From Cytophagales bacterium (lineage in GTDB: Bacteria > Bacteroidota > Bacteroidia > Cytophagales > Cyclobacteriaceae), in assembly GCA_033344775.1 (NCBI GenBank), contig JAWPMT010000002.1:558001-622000 (forward strand): a stretch of 64,000 bases of DNA, written 5' to 3'. This document shows positions 45,906 through 56,100 of this stretch, piece by piece. Within the stretch, counting starts at the first letter, position 1. Every line of letters starts with the position of its first letter. Under the pieces are notes generated by a model, which saw only the letters and a program-made list of their open reading frames with translations, was not told the origin of the DNA and did no database searches. The position numbers and the translations under genes are program-made.

Positions 45906-47267
45906 TTAAAAGATTTTGTCGAGAAGAATATCCTGAATGTTAGTGGGTTCTATGGGTGATTCGGATTGATTTTGACTAATGAAAATTGCTTTATCCTCAT
46001 CTTTTAAGCCAATTCTACCGTGTGAACCTTTCACCAAAGTCGCATCAAGTGGGATTACATTCATAACCGTTCTGAACCCCATTTTTTTGGCCAGAAGTGT
46101 AAGAATGATGCGGGGTATGATCAATTTCTTTTTCGGATCGAGGAACATCTCGACGGGATCGTATCCTGGCTTTTTATGAATGTCAACCATTCGGGCAAAA
46201 TCCGGAGCCACTTCATCATCCATCCAATAATAATAAGTGAACCAGCTTTTGGTGTCAGCCACCAAAACCAGGTCACCACTTCGCTCGTGATCGATGTGAT
46301 GGTCTTTCTTTCCTTGCTTATCCAGTACCATTTCAATTCCCGGGACCTCTAAAAGCTTTTCTTTGATTTGTTCTTCTGTGGAGGGATCATTGAGATACAC
46401 GTGTGCGATCTGATGATCCGCCAGTGCAAAGGCCCTGGAAGCACCTGCATCCAGTAATTCAAGTCCATTTTCAATGCGTACATTGACGAGGCCCATCTCT
46501 CGCAGCACCCGATTGATGTGAATGGGGTGTTCTACATGGGTGATCCCATATTCCGAAATCACAGAGACTTCCACACCTCGTTTTTCCAACCATGTGATTA
46601 GCCCTTCACATACCCGGTCAATTTCTTGAAGGTCTTTAGGAAGGTGTTTTTCGTCATGACCGAATTTCTGTAGGACGTAATCCAAATGGGGTAGATATAC
46701 TAGCAGCAAATCAGGTTCGTGTTTTTCAAAAACCAACTGACTTGCATCCGCGATCCACTGACTGGATTTGATGCTGGTTTTTGGTCCCCAGAAATCGAAT
46801 AAGGGAAAGGTCCCCAGCGCTTCCTGTAGTTCGTCTCTGAGAGAAGCCGGATGTGAATAACAATCAGGAATTTTTTGTCCGTCGGCCCGATATTGTGGTC
46901 GTGGAGTAACTGAGTAATCCACAGAAGAGTACATGTTGTACCACCAGAACATATTGGCGCAGGTAAAGTCTGGGTTACGTTCTCGTGCTTGCTCCCAGAT
47001 ACTTGGTGACTGAACGAGCTTATTGGATTGACGCCATAACTTGACTTCCTGCTCATCTTTGAAATACCAACCATTCCCGACTATGCCATGATCGGTGGGC
47101 CATTTTCCGGTGAGGTAAGTAGTCTGCACTGAACAGGTCACTGCGGGTAATACAGGATCTACGCTGGCAATCTGCTTTTGCTCACTCCACTTTTTCAAAA
47201 AGGGGGTTTGTTCGCCAATGAGTCTTTTCGAAAGACCAACCACATTGATCAGGGCGTTTTTCTTCAT
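45906..47267 (-). CDS. eboF: EboF, nucleotide pyrophosphatase/phosphodiesterase-like protein
   Basis: The protein has 453 residues of the alkaline-phosphatase-superfamily phosphodiesterase type. The metal site and nucleophile lie in the VLPAVTCSVQTTYLTGKWPT region at about 38-57, with the following DHGIVGNGWYF. Further ligands are in LLLVYLPHLDYVLQKFGHD, VSVISEYGITHVEHPIHI and KGSHGRIG. This is the last of the six ebo proteins. I start it at 47267, overlapping eboE by 4 bases (ATGA); the frame is open 9 codons further. In the cluster it presumably hydrolyses a phosphoester or diphosphate of the transported metabolite. Confidence 0.88.
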   Translation of the reverse strand: MKKNALINVVGLSKRLIGEQTPFLKKWSEQKQIASVDPVLPAVTCSVQTTYLTGKWPTDHGIVGNGWYFKDEQEVKLWRQSNKLVQSPSIWEQARERNPDFTCANMFWWYNMYSSVDYSVTPRPQYRADGQKIPDCYSHPASLRDELQEALGTFPLFDFWGPKTSIKSSQWIADASQLVFEKHEPDLLLVYLPHLDYVLQKFGHDEKHLPKDLQEIDRVCEGLITWLEKRGVEVSVISEYGITHVEHPIHINRVLREMGLVNVRIENGLELLDAGASRAFALADHQIAHVYLNDPSTEEQIKEKLLEVPGIEMVLDKQGKKDHHIDHERSGDLVLVADTKSWFTYYYWMDDEVAPDFARMVDIHKKPGYDPVEMFLDPKKKLIIPRIILTLLAKKMGFRTVMNVIPLDATLVKGSHGRIGLKDEDKAIFISQNQSESPIEPTNIQDILLDKIF

Positions 47268-48475
47268 GGCTGATCGAGGCTGTCTTTTACCCAATTCAGT
47301 TCTCTCACAATGCTACTGACGAGATCGGTACGCATATCATCAGGCAGTACATCCCAGGTATAGGTCTCTACTTCCAGGTGATTCGTGAAGTTCTTCTTCT
47401 TCCAGACCTTGAGCGTTTCAACAATGTCTTGTTGCGTAGAAACCAGTTGGTCATATGTTTCTGTGAAGATTGGTACATGGAAGTGTGTTCGAATTTCCTG
47501 ATCTTCTGGAGAAAAGGCCTTTAGAGCATCTCCTAAATCTTGAAAACGTTTCAATCTTCCTGAATTCGTTTTGACAACAGCTTGGTGCAGATAGACGGGT
47601 TCGTCAAAGGCTTTCAACTGATGAATGGTTTCCTGCTGATTTTCAGGATTCATGGATGGAGAACCTAAGGCTGCGCTGATTTGAATTCTTCCGATACGAA
47701 TGCCAGCTGCTTCTATTCGATTGATGGCTTCTTCAGGGCTTTCATAGCCGACGGCAAAATGACAAACATCATAACAGAGCTGCACGTGTTCACGGATAGC
47801 GTCTTCAGCTTCGATTGCCGTGCAGCTAAGATGCTCTTGTACTTGAGGAATACCCTGACTTAACAAATATTGCTCATAAAAATCGACAAACTCCTGTGAA
47901 GTTTCCAGGATCCCGTCGGGTTCAGGCTCCATGTCCAGGTGCATGCTTTTCCCTGTGATCATTTTAAATTTCCTGCAGGTGGACACAACCTCACACAGCT
48001 GAGACAAGGATTCGATTTTGGCTCGTGTTAAGTCCGCTTCACTCTTGTGCCAGAATCGATAGGAAAGGGGAGAAGTTGACACGCCTCCGTCCATGCCTTC
48101 GGGAAGCAGCGCCGCCAGGATGTGAAACAAGCGCTTGGTATAATGCAGCCGATCGTGATGTGTCCAGTCGGGCGCATGGACTTTGTCTTTCACGACATCA
48201 AAATGAAACTGGCCGTAAGGAAAACCATTGATGGTAAAGACATATAGGCCATTCTCCTCCAGCCAGGATTTGAACGCTGGAATTTTGCCTTCCTGTACCA
48301 GTTCGTAAGAAGCTTCATGAGATAACCGGAGGCCAATGCCAAACTGATCAACGCCCAGCTCGGCTTTGACCTGAGTTGTATATTTTTTTAAGTTTTCGAA
48401 GGTCTCTTGCCAGCTTTCTCCAGGATGGATATTACTGCAATAGGTCAGCAGTCCATCGTGATGATTAATGCGCAT
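47264..48475 (-). CDS. eboE: EboE, metabolite traffic protein (sugar-phosphate-isomerase-like TIM barrel)
   Basis: The protein has 403 residues with the xylose-isomerase/AP-endonuclease-like TIM barrel. Signatures are LTYCSNIHPGESWQETFENL at the start, then LYVFTINGFPYGQFH, HLDMEPEPDGILE with acidic metal ligands, and VQLCYDVCHFAVGYESPEEA with His and Asp ligands. This combination is specific to the EboE family. It overlaps eboD by 11 bases and eboF by 4, so translation is coupled. Its reaction is not known; the genes act together in moving a metabolite across the inner membrane. Confidence 0.9.
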   Translation of the reverse strand: MRINHHDGLLTYCSNIHPGESWQETFENLKKYTTQVKAELGVDQFGIGLRLSHEASYELVQEGKIPAFKSWLEENGLYVFTINGFPYGQFHFDVVKDKVHAPDWTHHDRLHYTKRLFHILAALLPEGMDGGVSTSPLSYRFWHKSEADLTRAKIESLSQLCEVVSTCRKFKMITGKSMHLDMEPEPDGILETSQEFVDFYEQYLLSQGIPQVQEHLSCTAIEAEDAIREHVQLCYDVCHFAVGYESPEEAINRIEAAGIRIGRIQISAALGSPSMNPENQQETIHQLKAFDEPVYLHQAVVKTNSGRLKRFQDLGDALKAFSPEDQEIRTHFHVPIFTETYDQLVSTQQDIVETLKVWKKKNFTNHLEVETYTWDVLPDDMRTDLVSSIVRELNWVKDSLDQP

Positions 48476-49625
48476 GTGAATGGTAGTTGGTTTGTAATGT
48501 CAAAACAGCCGCTTCGATCTGGTTCAGGTTCATTTCATGTACCTCGAGGCCATGACCTATTTTATTAATCAGAGTGATGCACAGTTCACCACCTAAATGC
48601 TCACGAAATTCCTCTATGCCTGACAGCAAAGCAGAATTGACGTTTTCCCCGTCTTCAGATAGTAATGCTTCATGAAAAAGATCAAAACCATAGCTGGCAA
48701 TGACTGCCAGAATACGATCACAATCCGTCTGATTCAGTAATCCAACTTTAGTGGCATAGACGACATCCAAAGCAATACCAATGGCCACCGCCTCACCGTG
48801 TCGGATCTCAAATCGGGTCAATTGTTCCAGTTTATGTGCTGCCCAGTGTCCAAAGTCCAGTGGCCGGGCAGAACCTCGTTCAAAAGGATCATTTCCACCA
48901 GAAATGTGATCGCAATGCCATTTGGCACATTCATAGACCAGATCGGTCATCGTGTTTAGGTCGCGTTCATTGATGGCAGTAGCATGGGCTTCAAGCCAAT
49001 CAAAGAATGGTGCGTCTTTGATAAGGGCTACTTTGATTGCCTCTGCGACACCTGCCCTCCAATCGCGAGGATCAAGCGTGGTGAGAAAGATGGTGTCGTT
49101 GATCACTGATTGGGGCGGTGAAAAGGCTCCAATAAAGTTCTTTTTCCCAAAAAAGTTGACGCCATTTTTCACGCCAACACCAGAATCATTTTGGCTGAGT
49201 ACCGTTGTTGGGATCCGAATGTGTCTTATGCCTCGATGACCCACTGCCGCAGCAAACCCAACCATGTCTAGCAACGCACCACCACCGATGGCAACTAAAT
49301 ATGCATGACGGTCGATTTTTGCGTCGTTGATCAATGCCAGGGTCTGGTCATAATATTGCAAGTCGTTCTTTACTTTTTCTCCTCCAGGAACAACGAGAGG
49401 AATAGCGGCCAATTCCAGCAGGTCTGCATTATATATGTAGTTTGTCAGTTGAGCGATCAAATCTGGATGATGATCAACTACACCTGAATCGATCACAAAT
49501 GCTACACGAGTTTGCCTCTGGGCGGCAATCACTGTTCTAAACAAGGGATTGTCTTCCCTGAATAAATGCTGCGTGAAGTGGATATCGTAATTGTACTGGA
49601 CTGTAAAATTTTGCTGAATTTTCAT
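48465..49625 (-). CDS. eboD: EboD, 3-dehydroquinate-synthase-like sugar phosphate cyclase
   Basis: The 386-residue protein has the dehydroquinate synthase fold. NAD-binding is seen in AIGGGALLDMVGFAAAVGHRG, the PTTVLSQNDSGVGVKNGVNF loop follows, then EAIKVALIKD (metal Glu), the FGHWAAHKLE His and the RHGEAVAIG His. The loop differs from housekeeping AroB, which has a DSSVGGKT...HPLGKN pattern, and agrees with a separate sugar phosphate cyclase branch. Position in the cluster identifies it as EboD, not as the shikimate enzyme. It starts 19 bases after eboC. Confidence 0.9.
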   Translation of the reverse strand: MKIQQNFTVQYNYDIHFTQHLFREDNPLFRTVIAAQRQTRVAFVIDSGVVDHHPDLIAQLTNYIYNADLLELAAIPLVVPGGEKVKNDLQYYDQTLALINDAKIDRHAYLVAIGGGALLDMVGFAAAVGHRGIRHIRIPTTVLSQNDSGVGVKNGVNFFGKKNFIGAFSPPQSVINDTIFLTTLDPRDWRAGVAEAIKVALIKDAPFFDWLEAHATAINERDLNTMTDLVYECAKWHCDHISGGNDPFERGSARPLDFGHWAAHKLEQLTRFEIRHGEAVAIGIALDVVYATKVGLLNQTDCDRILAVIASYGFDLFHEALLSEDGENVNSALLSGIEEFREHLGGELCITLINKIGHGLEVHEMNLNQIEAAVLTLQTNYHSHAH

Positions 49626-49644
49626 CTGTAGCGCCTCTGTCTGC

Positions 49645-50541
49645 TCAGGTTACCGCGAATTTTCGTGAAAGTAATAAAGACAGAGGAAGAAGCAACAGGG
49701 TAATTAATCCAAACCACCAGTAGCTACTTCCAGCGGCGTAACAAGCGTTCAAAGGGATCAGGGAAATAACGCCCATTTTCACGGCTTTCATGACGTTGCC
49801 AGGTGTATTCTCGATGATGGCTTTCCCTTTTGCTCTTAGATTCATCAGCAGCCAGATGAGCAGAAAAGGAAGTACCATCAGGAGTTGAAAATATCCCTGA
49901 TAGGCCAGAAAAATAATGGCCCCTGCAACGATCAGGTCGAAACCTAAGGCAAGCATCACCGAATACCGATTATTACCGTGTACTTCGCCCTTACTGGTCA
50001 ACGTAATCGCGGCGATAAACAAGACTGGTAGTCCACTGATCCACCAAAGTTCAAACACCTGACCTTGAATGATACTGACCCCCAACAATAGATTGAGCCC
50101 TCTGCACATGCCCATCACCAATGGGCCACCAACCAGGGTTTGCTTGAAATATTTATCATAACTCGTCGCGCAAATGATGATACCAATGGCAAGCATGGCA
50201 CTTATGGTGGAAACTTGTGCTGAAGCCGATAGTGCAATGATGAAAAGTGTTAACCCAAACCAGGCGGCTTTTTCTTTTGTGATCTGACCGGAAGGCAAGG
50301 GTCGTTCAGGACGTTCCTTTTTATCCAGTTCAAAATCAAATACATCGTTAAACACAATTCCACCGGCATATAGGCAGGCGGTAGTCAGCACCAATGCCAA
50401 TCCCGACCAAATATGATCGTTGAAGAAGTTGCTGACCAATGCACCAGATAAGGCAATGCCTGCAAAGATGTCTGCGATTGCGGTGACTACATTGGCTGGC
50501 CGAACGAGCACCAGGTACGGATTAGGTCTGCCGTCGCTCAA
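49645..50541 (-). CDS. eboC: EboC, UbiA-like prenyltransferase
   Basis: The protein has 298 residues with about eight or nine transmembrane helices. The first UbiA aspartate motif is NDVFDFELDKKERPERPLPS at about 66-85, and the second conserved acidic region near YDKYFKQT is weaker than in true prenyltransferases. UbiA enzymes transfer isoprenyl chains to aromatic or sugar acceptors. In the ebo cluster this membrane protein is the likely site of lipid attachment or passage of the metabolite. It overlaps eboB by 4 bases. Confidence 0.92.
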   Translation of the reverse strand: MSDGRPNPYLVLVRPANVVTAIADIFAGIALSGALVSNFFNDHIWSGLALVLTTACLYAGGIVFNDVFDFELDKKERPERPLPSGQITKEKAAWFGLTLFIIALSASAQVSTISAMLAIGIIICATSYDKYFKQTLVGGPLVMGMCRGLNLLLGVSIIQGQVFELWWISGLPVLFIAAITLTSKGEVHGNNRYSVMLALGFDLIVAGAIIFLAYQGYFQLLMVLPFLLIWLLMNLRAKGKAIIENTPGNVMKAVKMGVISLIPLNACYAAGSSYWWFGLITLLLLPLSLLLSRKFAVT

Positions 50542-51470
50542 TTTTCTACAATGTTCGGATCAGAAGATTTCTTGGGTTCTTGTCCGCGTAATACACTGTT
50601 GCCACCGTACAATATCGATTGATCAAAAGAGACACCATCAGCCCAATCACTTTCATTCATGGAACCACTCTGGCCATACATGTCCAGCGCGTTTTGATAG
50701 CAAGTCAAATGAATGTCATGTTCAGAGATACCTCGTTCACGCATAAGATTGGCTGTCTTTGGGACCGAGAGGGGGTCACTTACGCCCCAGTCAGCAGAAC
50801 TATCTACGATGATACGCTCAGATCCATATTGTCGGACAACTTCTACCATGCGTTCACTGCCCATTTTCGTTTTAGGGTAGATGGTAAACCCAGCCCAATA
50901 CCCTCGGTCCAGTACGCTCTGTACGGTCTCCTCATTGTTATGATCGATCACTACTTTCGAAGGATCGAATCCATGTTCTTCCAGTACGTCCATGCTTCGG
51001 ATGGTTCCATTCTTCTTATCGCGGTGTGGCGTGTGTACCATGATGGGCAGGTCCACTGATTTTGCCAATTCGATTTGCTCACGAAAGAACCTGTCTTCTG
51101 CCTCCGTTTGATCATCATAACCAATTTCACCAATGGCTACCACATTGTCTTTCATGACATAAAGTGGGAGCAATTCCATGACTTCTTCTGCCAGGGGCAC
51201 ATTGTTGGCTTCCTTAGAATTAAGTCCAATGGTGCAGTAATGTTTGATGCCAAACTGTGAGGCACGAAATGGTTCCCATCCAACAATGGTACTGAAGTAA
51301 TCCTGAAAACTCCCTGCGGTTGTTCTGGGCTGGCCTAACCAGAAGGCTGGTTCGATCACTGCGACAACTCCAGCATTGCGCATAGCTTCATAATCGTCAG
51401 TGGTTCGAGAAATCATGTGGATATGTGGATCTATGTATTTCATTTCTAATAAGTTATGTCTATCTGTCAT
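50538..51470 (-). CDS. eboB: EboB, TatD-like metal-dependent hydrolase
   Basis: The protein has 310 residues of the amidohydrolase superfamily, TatD-like. The first metal site is the YIDPHIHMISR motif at about 12-22; a Glu ligand lies in AIGEIGYDD, His ligands in IMVHTPHR and VIDHNNEE, and an Asp in IIVDSSADWG. TatD proteins are metal-dependent nucleases or phosphoesterases, but the Ebo branch has a distinct N-terminus and unknown substrate. The ATG at 51470 overlaps the eboA stop by 4 bases and the gene overlaps eboC by 4, indicating tight coupling. Confidence 0.9.
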   Translation of the reverse strand: MTDRHNLLEMKYIDPHIHMISRTTDDYEAMRNAGVVAVIEPAFWLGQPRTTAGSFQDYFSTIVGWEPFRASQFGIKHYCTIGLNSKEANNVPLAEEVMELLPLYVMKDNVVAIGEIGYDDQTEAEDRFFREQIELAKSVDLPIMVHTPHRDKKNGTIRSMDVLEEHGFDPSKVVIDHNNEETVQSVLDRGYWAGFTIYPKTKMGSERMVEVVRQYGSERIIVDSSADWGVSDPLSVPKTANLMRERGISEHDIHLTCYQNALDMYGQSGSMNESDWADGVSFDQSILYGGNSVLRGQEPKKSSDPNIVEN

Positions 51471-52312
51471 GCTTCAAAGATGGCGCTGCCAATGTCATTC
51501 CAACTTCTTAATTCGCTGGATTGTTTCGCTTGTTTAAGCCAGGTATGTGCGGCTTGATGTTTGGATTCTGTAAGTGCTCTTTTGCCTGCATCTTGTTCCA
51601 GTTCATCAGATGATTGAGCCACTTTGATGAGATCTTCCATGACCGCATCATCCACAAAAGGCACCACTAACCGCCAGAGTTCGGGTGTGACTTTACGACC
51701 TGCCGATTGCCGTTCATGAGCGAAATCTATGGCAATTCGGGCCAGGTCCGCATTTCTCCTTTCGTCCAATCCATAGATGCGATAAATTGGTCGTTCCATG
51801 AAAATACCTTTCAGGACCATTTGGTTCCAGGCGCCTTCCTTGAAATACTTTTTGGGATAACTACTGTGCAGTGCGATTGCATCATATACATCAGTCATAT
51901 TGGTGCGAATGCCATCAATCACCTGTAGCTCAAAGTCGTCAGCTTGCTGCAGGTATTGGAGGGACTTGAAGATCAACTTTTGTTCCCTAATATCTGAAGT
52001 AGCGATTAGTTTCGTGATGCTTTCGTTTCTGCCTTCCATAGGTAACTGAAGGAGCAGAGCCAGCCTCACCAGTTCATCTAAACTCCAGTTCACCTGATTC
52101 GCATCGGGATTGATCCTTGAAAGTGCCCCAATCAATGCATTTGAAAGAATGATGGGTTGCTTACCAACTTTTTTAGGTGCCATCCCAAATGCAAGGAAAA
52201 AACTGCTTCCGGCTGATAAGTTGCTGATCTGACTGGAAAACCATTGTTTAGCTGGTTCGTCTGGGATCAGTTGTATACATTCCCCCGTGATTACCGTGTT
52301 TAAGTCATTCAT
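51467..52312 (-). CDS. eboA: EboA domain protein
   Basis: The protein has 281 residues, entirely helical in appearance, without signal peptide. It contains the SSFFLAFGMAPKKVGKQ segment early on, YLQQADDFELQVIDGIRTNM in the middle and the SYPKKYFKEGAWNQMVLKG region later, all in the pattern of EboA proteins. I use the ATG at 52312; a GTG five codons upstream is possible. It is the first gene of the ebo operon and has a 173-base gap upstream shared with the divergent receiver gene. Its biochemical role is unknown. Confidence 0.85.
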   Translation of the reverse strand: MNDLNTVITGECIQLIPDEPAKQWFSSQISNLSAGSSFFLAFGMAPKKVGKQPIILSNALIGALSRINPDANQVNWSLDELVRLALLLQLPMEGRNESITKLIATSDIREQKLIFKSLQYLQQADDFELQVIDGIRTNMTDVYDAIALHSSYPKKYFKEGAWNQMVLKGIFMERPIYRIYGLDERRNADLARIAIDFAHERQSAGRKVTPELWRLVVPFVDDAVMEDLIKVAQSSDELEQDAGKRALTESKHQAAHTWLKQAKQSSELRSWNDIGSAIFEA

Positions 52313-52485
52313 GAATTGCGATGCCACATTCGAAGGCCCTAAACTAAGAAATCAAGGCTTGAAGTTTTAGCGATCAAGACGAAATAATACTTGAGGTACA
52401 CGGCGTTGTAAACTAAGTTAGTCGTCCAATGCTGGGATTTATAAGAATTATTTTTACATTTATGATACGCCACTAAATTGTTTAG

Positions 52486-52860
52486 ATGTCCATTCGCCAA
52501 CCATCTGTTTTGTATGTTGATGATGAAGAGATGAACCTTACACTCTTCAAAATCACCTTTCAGGACAAATTTCAAATTCATATCGCCAGAGATGGCCAGG
52601 AAGGCCTTTCTTTACTTCAAGACAAAGGACGTGAACTGGATACGGTGGTAAGTGACATGCGTATGCCGGGCATGGATGGCGTAGACTTCATTGCACAAGC
52701 GAAGGAAAAATTTCCTCATCTGCGATGTTTTATCCTTACGGGATTTCCTTCCAACGAAAAGGTACGTTCTGCATTGAAAGACCAATTGATCATTAATTCA
52801 TTTTCCAAGCCTTTTGATATGGAAATGATCCAAAAGGCCGTGCTGAATACTGCCAGTTAA
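52486..52860 (+). CDS. Stand-alone receiver-domain response regulator
   Basis: The product is a 124-residue single receiver domain. It has the acidic cluster VLYVDDEEMN, phosphoacceptor Asp in TVVSDMRMPGMDG at about 58, Thr in FILTGFPS and Lys in SFSKPFD at about 107. No output domain is present, so it must act by protein contact or as a phosphate carrier. Two sensor kinase genes follow on the same strand within 4 kb, and neither has its own receiver, so they are possible partners. It is divergent from the ebo operon. Confidence 0.9.
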   Translation: MSIRQPSVLYVDDEEMNLTLFKITFQDKFQIHIARDGQEGLSLLQDKGRELDTVVSDMRMPGMDGVDFIAQAKEKFPHLRCFILTGFPSNEKVRSALKDQLIINSFSKPFDMEMIQKAVLNTAS

Positions 52861-53133
52861 TTAGCACCTCTTTTTCGGGATGTCTACAGAGCTGTTTTGA
52901 CCATACACAAGAGGTTGTATAGATCATCTCACAATATTTACATCATAACATTTTGATAGGATTTCTCTCTAGGTGGCATACCATTAGCTGAAAATATTTC
53001 AATTTTTGTCACCCTATTGCCGCCCGCTATTTTGTAATTCTCTTTCAAGGATTCGCTAAACTTGTTGCTTCAAATCAGCCTGTTTTCAGCATCGCCGATT
53101 TGACCTAAGAGTGAGTATTATTTTTTATTTAAC

Positions 53134-56100
53134 GTGCTAAAAGAGAGCTACCTAAAATCCGGTCTTTGTGCTATCCTTTTCATGGTTGTCTTATGCAAGC
53201 TCACTGGGCAACCTTATCAATTCAGACGACTGAACGTAGATGATGGCCTGTCCCAATCGGCAATTTACGCTTCTTATCAGGATCATGAAGGCTATATGTG
53301 GTTTGGAACATTGGATGGACTCAATCGATATGATGGACATTCTTTTGAAGTCTTTCGCAATGATCCGGAAGACTCGTCCTCTATAGGTAACAATGAAATA
53401 TTTTCCCTGATTGAGTGTCCTGAAAATAATTTGTGGATTGGCACGGCTCAGGGTATCAATGTTTATGATCCCGAGTTAAGAAATTTCCAACGCTATTATG
53501 TGCCTGATAAGGAGAATGGGGCCAATATCGTCAACGCCTTACACCGGGTAGGAGATTCGCTTTTGCTAGTCGGAACCAATAATGGAGTCCATTTATTTCG
53601 CTTTGCAGATAAACAATTTGTAGTCGAAAGATTCTCTCTGTTAAGGAATCAGCTAAAGGGGCATCGCGTCAATACAATCCTAACGATTGGTAATGAGATC
53701 TGGATAGGGACAAATTCCTCACTATTTATCTATGACCTTTCCACCCATCAGTTCAAGGAGCAAAAATCATCAATGATCCCAGTCACAAATGTGAAGAAAT
53801 TACTATTGGACAAGGATGGTCAGATTTGGATGTTGGAGCCTGATCGGATCAATGGGTTGACTGCCGCTGGTGAGGTATTTTTTACGACCGGCTTTGATAA
53901 GTCTTCCGGCGGCGGAAGACAATCTATCACAGAACAAGGGAATTATATTTGGTTTTCTGCAGGTGGCTTAAAAATCCTGGATAAGCGCGATTTCTCTATC
54001 CGGGAAATAGTGCATGATGATACTGATCCCACGAGCGTATCTTCCAATCTGGTTGCTTCCCTTTACGCGTCAGAAGGAGGAATGGTTTGGGTAGGCACAC
54101 CCGGTCTTGGAATCAATCAATACGACCCAGAGTCTCAACGACTCTCGATCATTGGATCTAGTGAAAAATTGATCCCAAAATTCATTAAAGCTGTTTATAC
54201 GAAAGACGATCAAAAGGTATTAGTCAGTTCTAACAAATCGATTGAGTGGTATGATCGTGAGAAACGGAAATTTTATCCGGTGATAAATCAATATGGAGAT
54301 CAGCTCCGGAACTCAGATTTTTTTGTCGATTTGAATGATGTCATCCTGTCAGGAGGTAGAAACGCGGTTTACCTCATTCATCCCGAGGGCCAGGCTATTG
54401 AAATAAAGGTGCAAGGTCGCGTGTGGACGGCCCTGGAATGGGGGGACGATTTCTATTTCGGCGCATCAGGAGGGGTATACAGCGTCCCTAAAGCACAGCT
54501 CTTAGCGTTACGAAATGGTGGTCGGGACGCTAGTTCGGTAGATATCACTCGGGTAGCGAGCTACAAAGTAGGTAAGATCAACCAATTGCTGTTGGTCAAC
54601 GACCACCTTTGGATGATTTCAAACAGAGGTGTCAAAGTAGTCGACGGAAGTGAGATCGTCGATTTTGAGGAATTCTATCCGGAGTTTGACCTTCCTCAAT
54701 TATCACAGAATGCGAGATCTGCTTATCTACGAGAGAATGGTGATGTCTGGTTGGCGAGTGCAAACAATGGGATCATATTATTGGACTTGGCTAAAGGTGA
54801 GGCGAGGCAGTTTGATGAACGTCAAGGGCTAGCCAATGGAAACGTTTATGGTATTCTTGAGGATGGTGATGGAGACTTTTGGGTCAGTACCAACAATGGC
54901 CTTAGCCGATTTAGCCCGACGGAAGAACGTTTTTACAACTACGCCAACGTTGAAGGGCTTCAGAGCCGTGAATTCAATTCAGGGGCTTATTTTAAATCAC
55001 CATCAGGTATGATGTATTTCGGAGGGGTCAATGGACTAAACTTTTTCAGACCTCAGGACATACTCGTAAGTGAACCACCACAAACCACCCGTATCCATTC
55101 GTTCCTACTCAATCACGAAGAGATTTTAGCAGGTAAAAGCCCCTTGCTCAGTCGTTCCATTGAAAAGACAGACACCCTAAGATTGGAATATGATCAGAAC
55201 TCCTTCGAATTTCAATTTGCGAACATCAACTTCCGTGACGCCCATTCGAACGAATACCAATATCGTCTTCTGGGCTTTGATGAAGATTGGATAGACGCGG
55301 GTAGTCACAACGCAGCCAGCTATACCAACATGGCTCCGGGGACTTATGAGTTCCAGGCGCGAGCTGTCAACAGTGTAGGCAAGGTTCCTCAGCAGGGATA
55401 CGCCTCGTTAGTAATGATCATCTCAGAACCGTTTTGGCGTTCTGTTTTGTTCAGGTTCATGATCGCTGCGGCGATTTTACTATTGCTGATCGCAGTGGTG
55501 TTCTACATGGGTTACAAAAACAAAAAGCTGGAAAAACTTGTGAGAGCGCGCACGTCTGAAATTGAGATGCAGAAGCGATTATTACTTGAACGCAATAAAG
55601 AGCTATCCAATAGCTTAACTGAGCTCAAAAAGACACAAGCATTACTTATTCATTCTGAGAAAATGGCTTCACTCGGAACACTCGCCGCGGGTCTGGGACA
55701 TGAGATCAATAATCCGCTCAATTTTATCAAAGGAGGTCTGGGACTATTAGGACGAAAATTGGAGCACAAGGACAAAGAAACTGAGAGCTTTATGGGAATG
55801 ATCGAATCTGGTGTGAGAAGGATTACCAGGTTGGTAGGTTCCGTTGAAAAGCTGGGTGAGTCCAGGCTCGGAGAGAAGCAACCATGTGAAATCAAAGCGC
55901 TTATCGAAGATGCTTTACTTGTGTTTGGAAGTCAGATCAGTGACCGGGTGATCATTAGCAAAGACTTAGAGTCGGAGGAGCTGTACGTGAAAGGATACAA
56001 CGGTGAATTGCAACAGGCACTGCATCAGATCTTTTCCAATGCCGAACAATCAATTACCCAACAGGGTGAGATACACATAGAAACGGCCAGAGACGGGGCA

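Noticed and set aside
48465-49625. Housekeeping aroB
   Set aside because: The catalytic loop differs from AroB and the gene is embedded in an ebo cluster, so it is EboD.
52339-52581. 80-codon open frame on the minus strand across the eboA/receiver gap
   Set aside because: It runs antisense through the start of a clear receiver gene, has low-complexity composition and no family features.
52861-53133. Possible RNA gene in the 273-base gap before the propeller kinase
   Set aside because: No cloverleaf, riboswitch-like fold or conserved motif could be seen; only a weak TATTTTG element that may be the kinase promoter.
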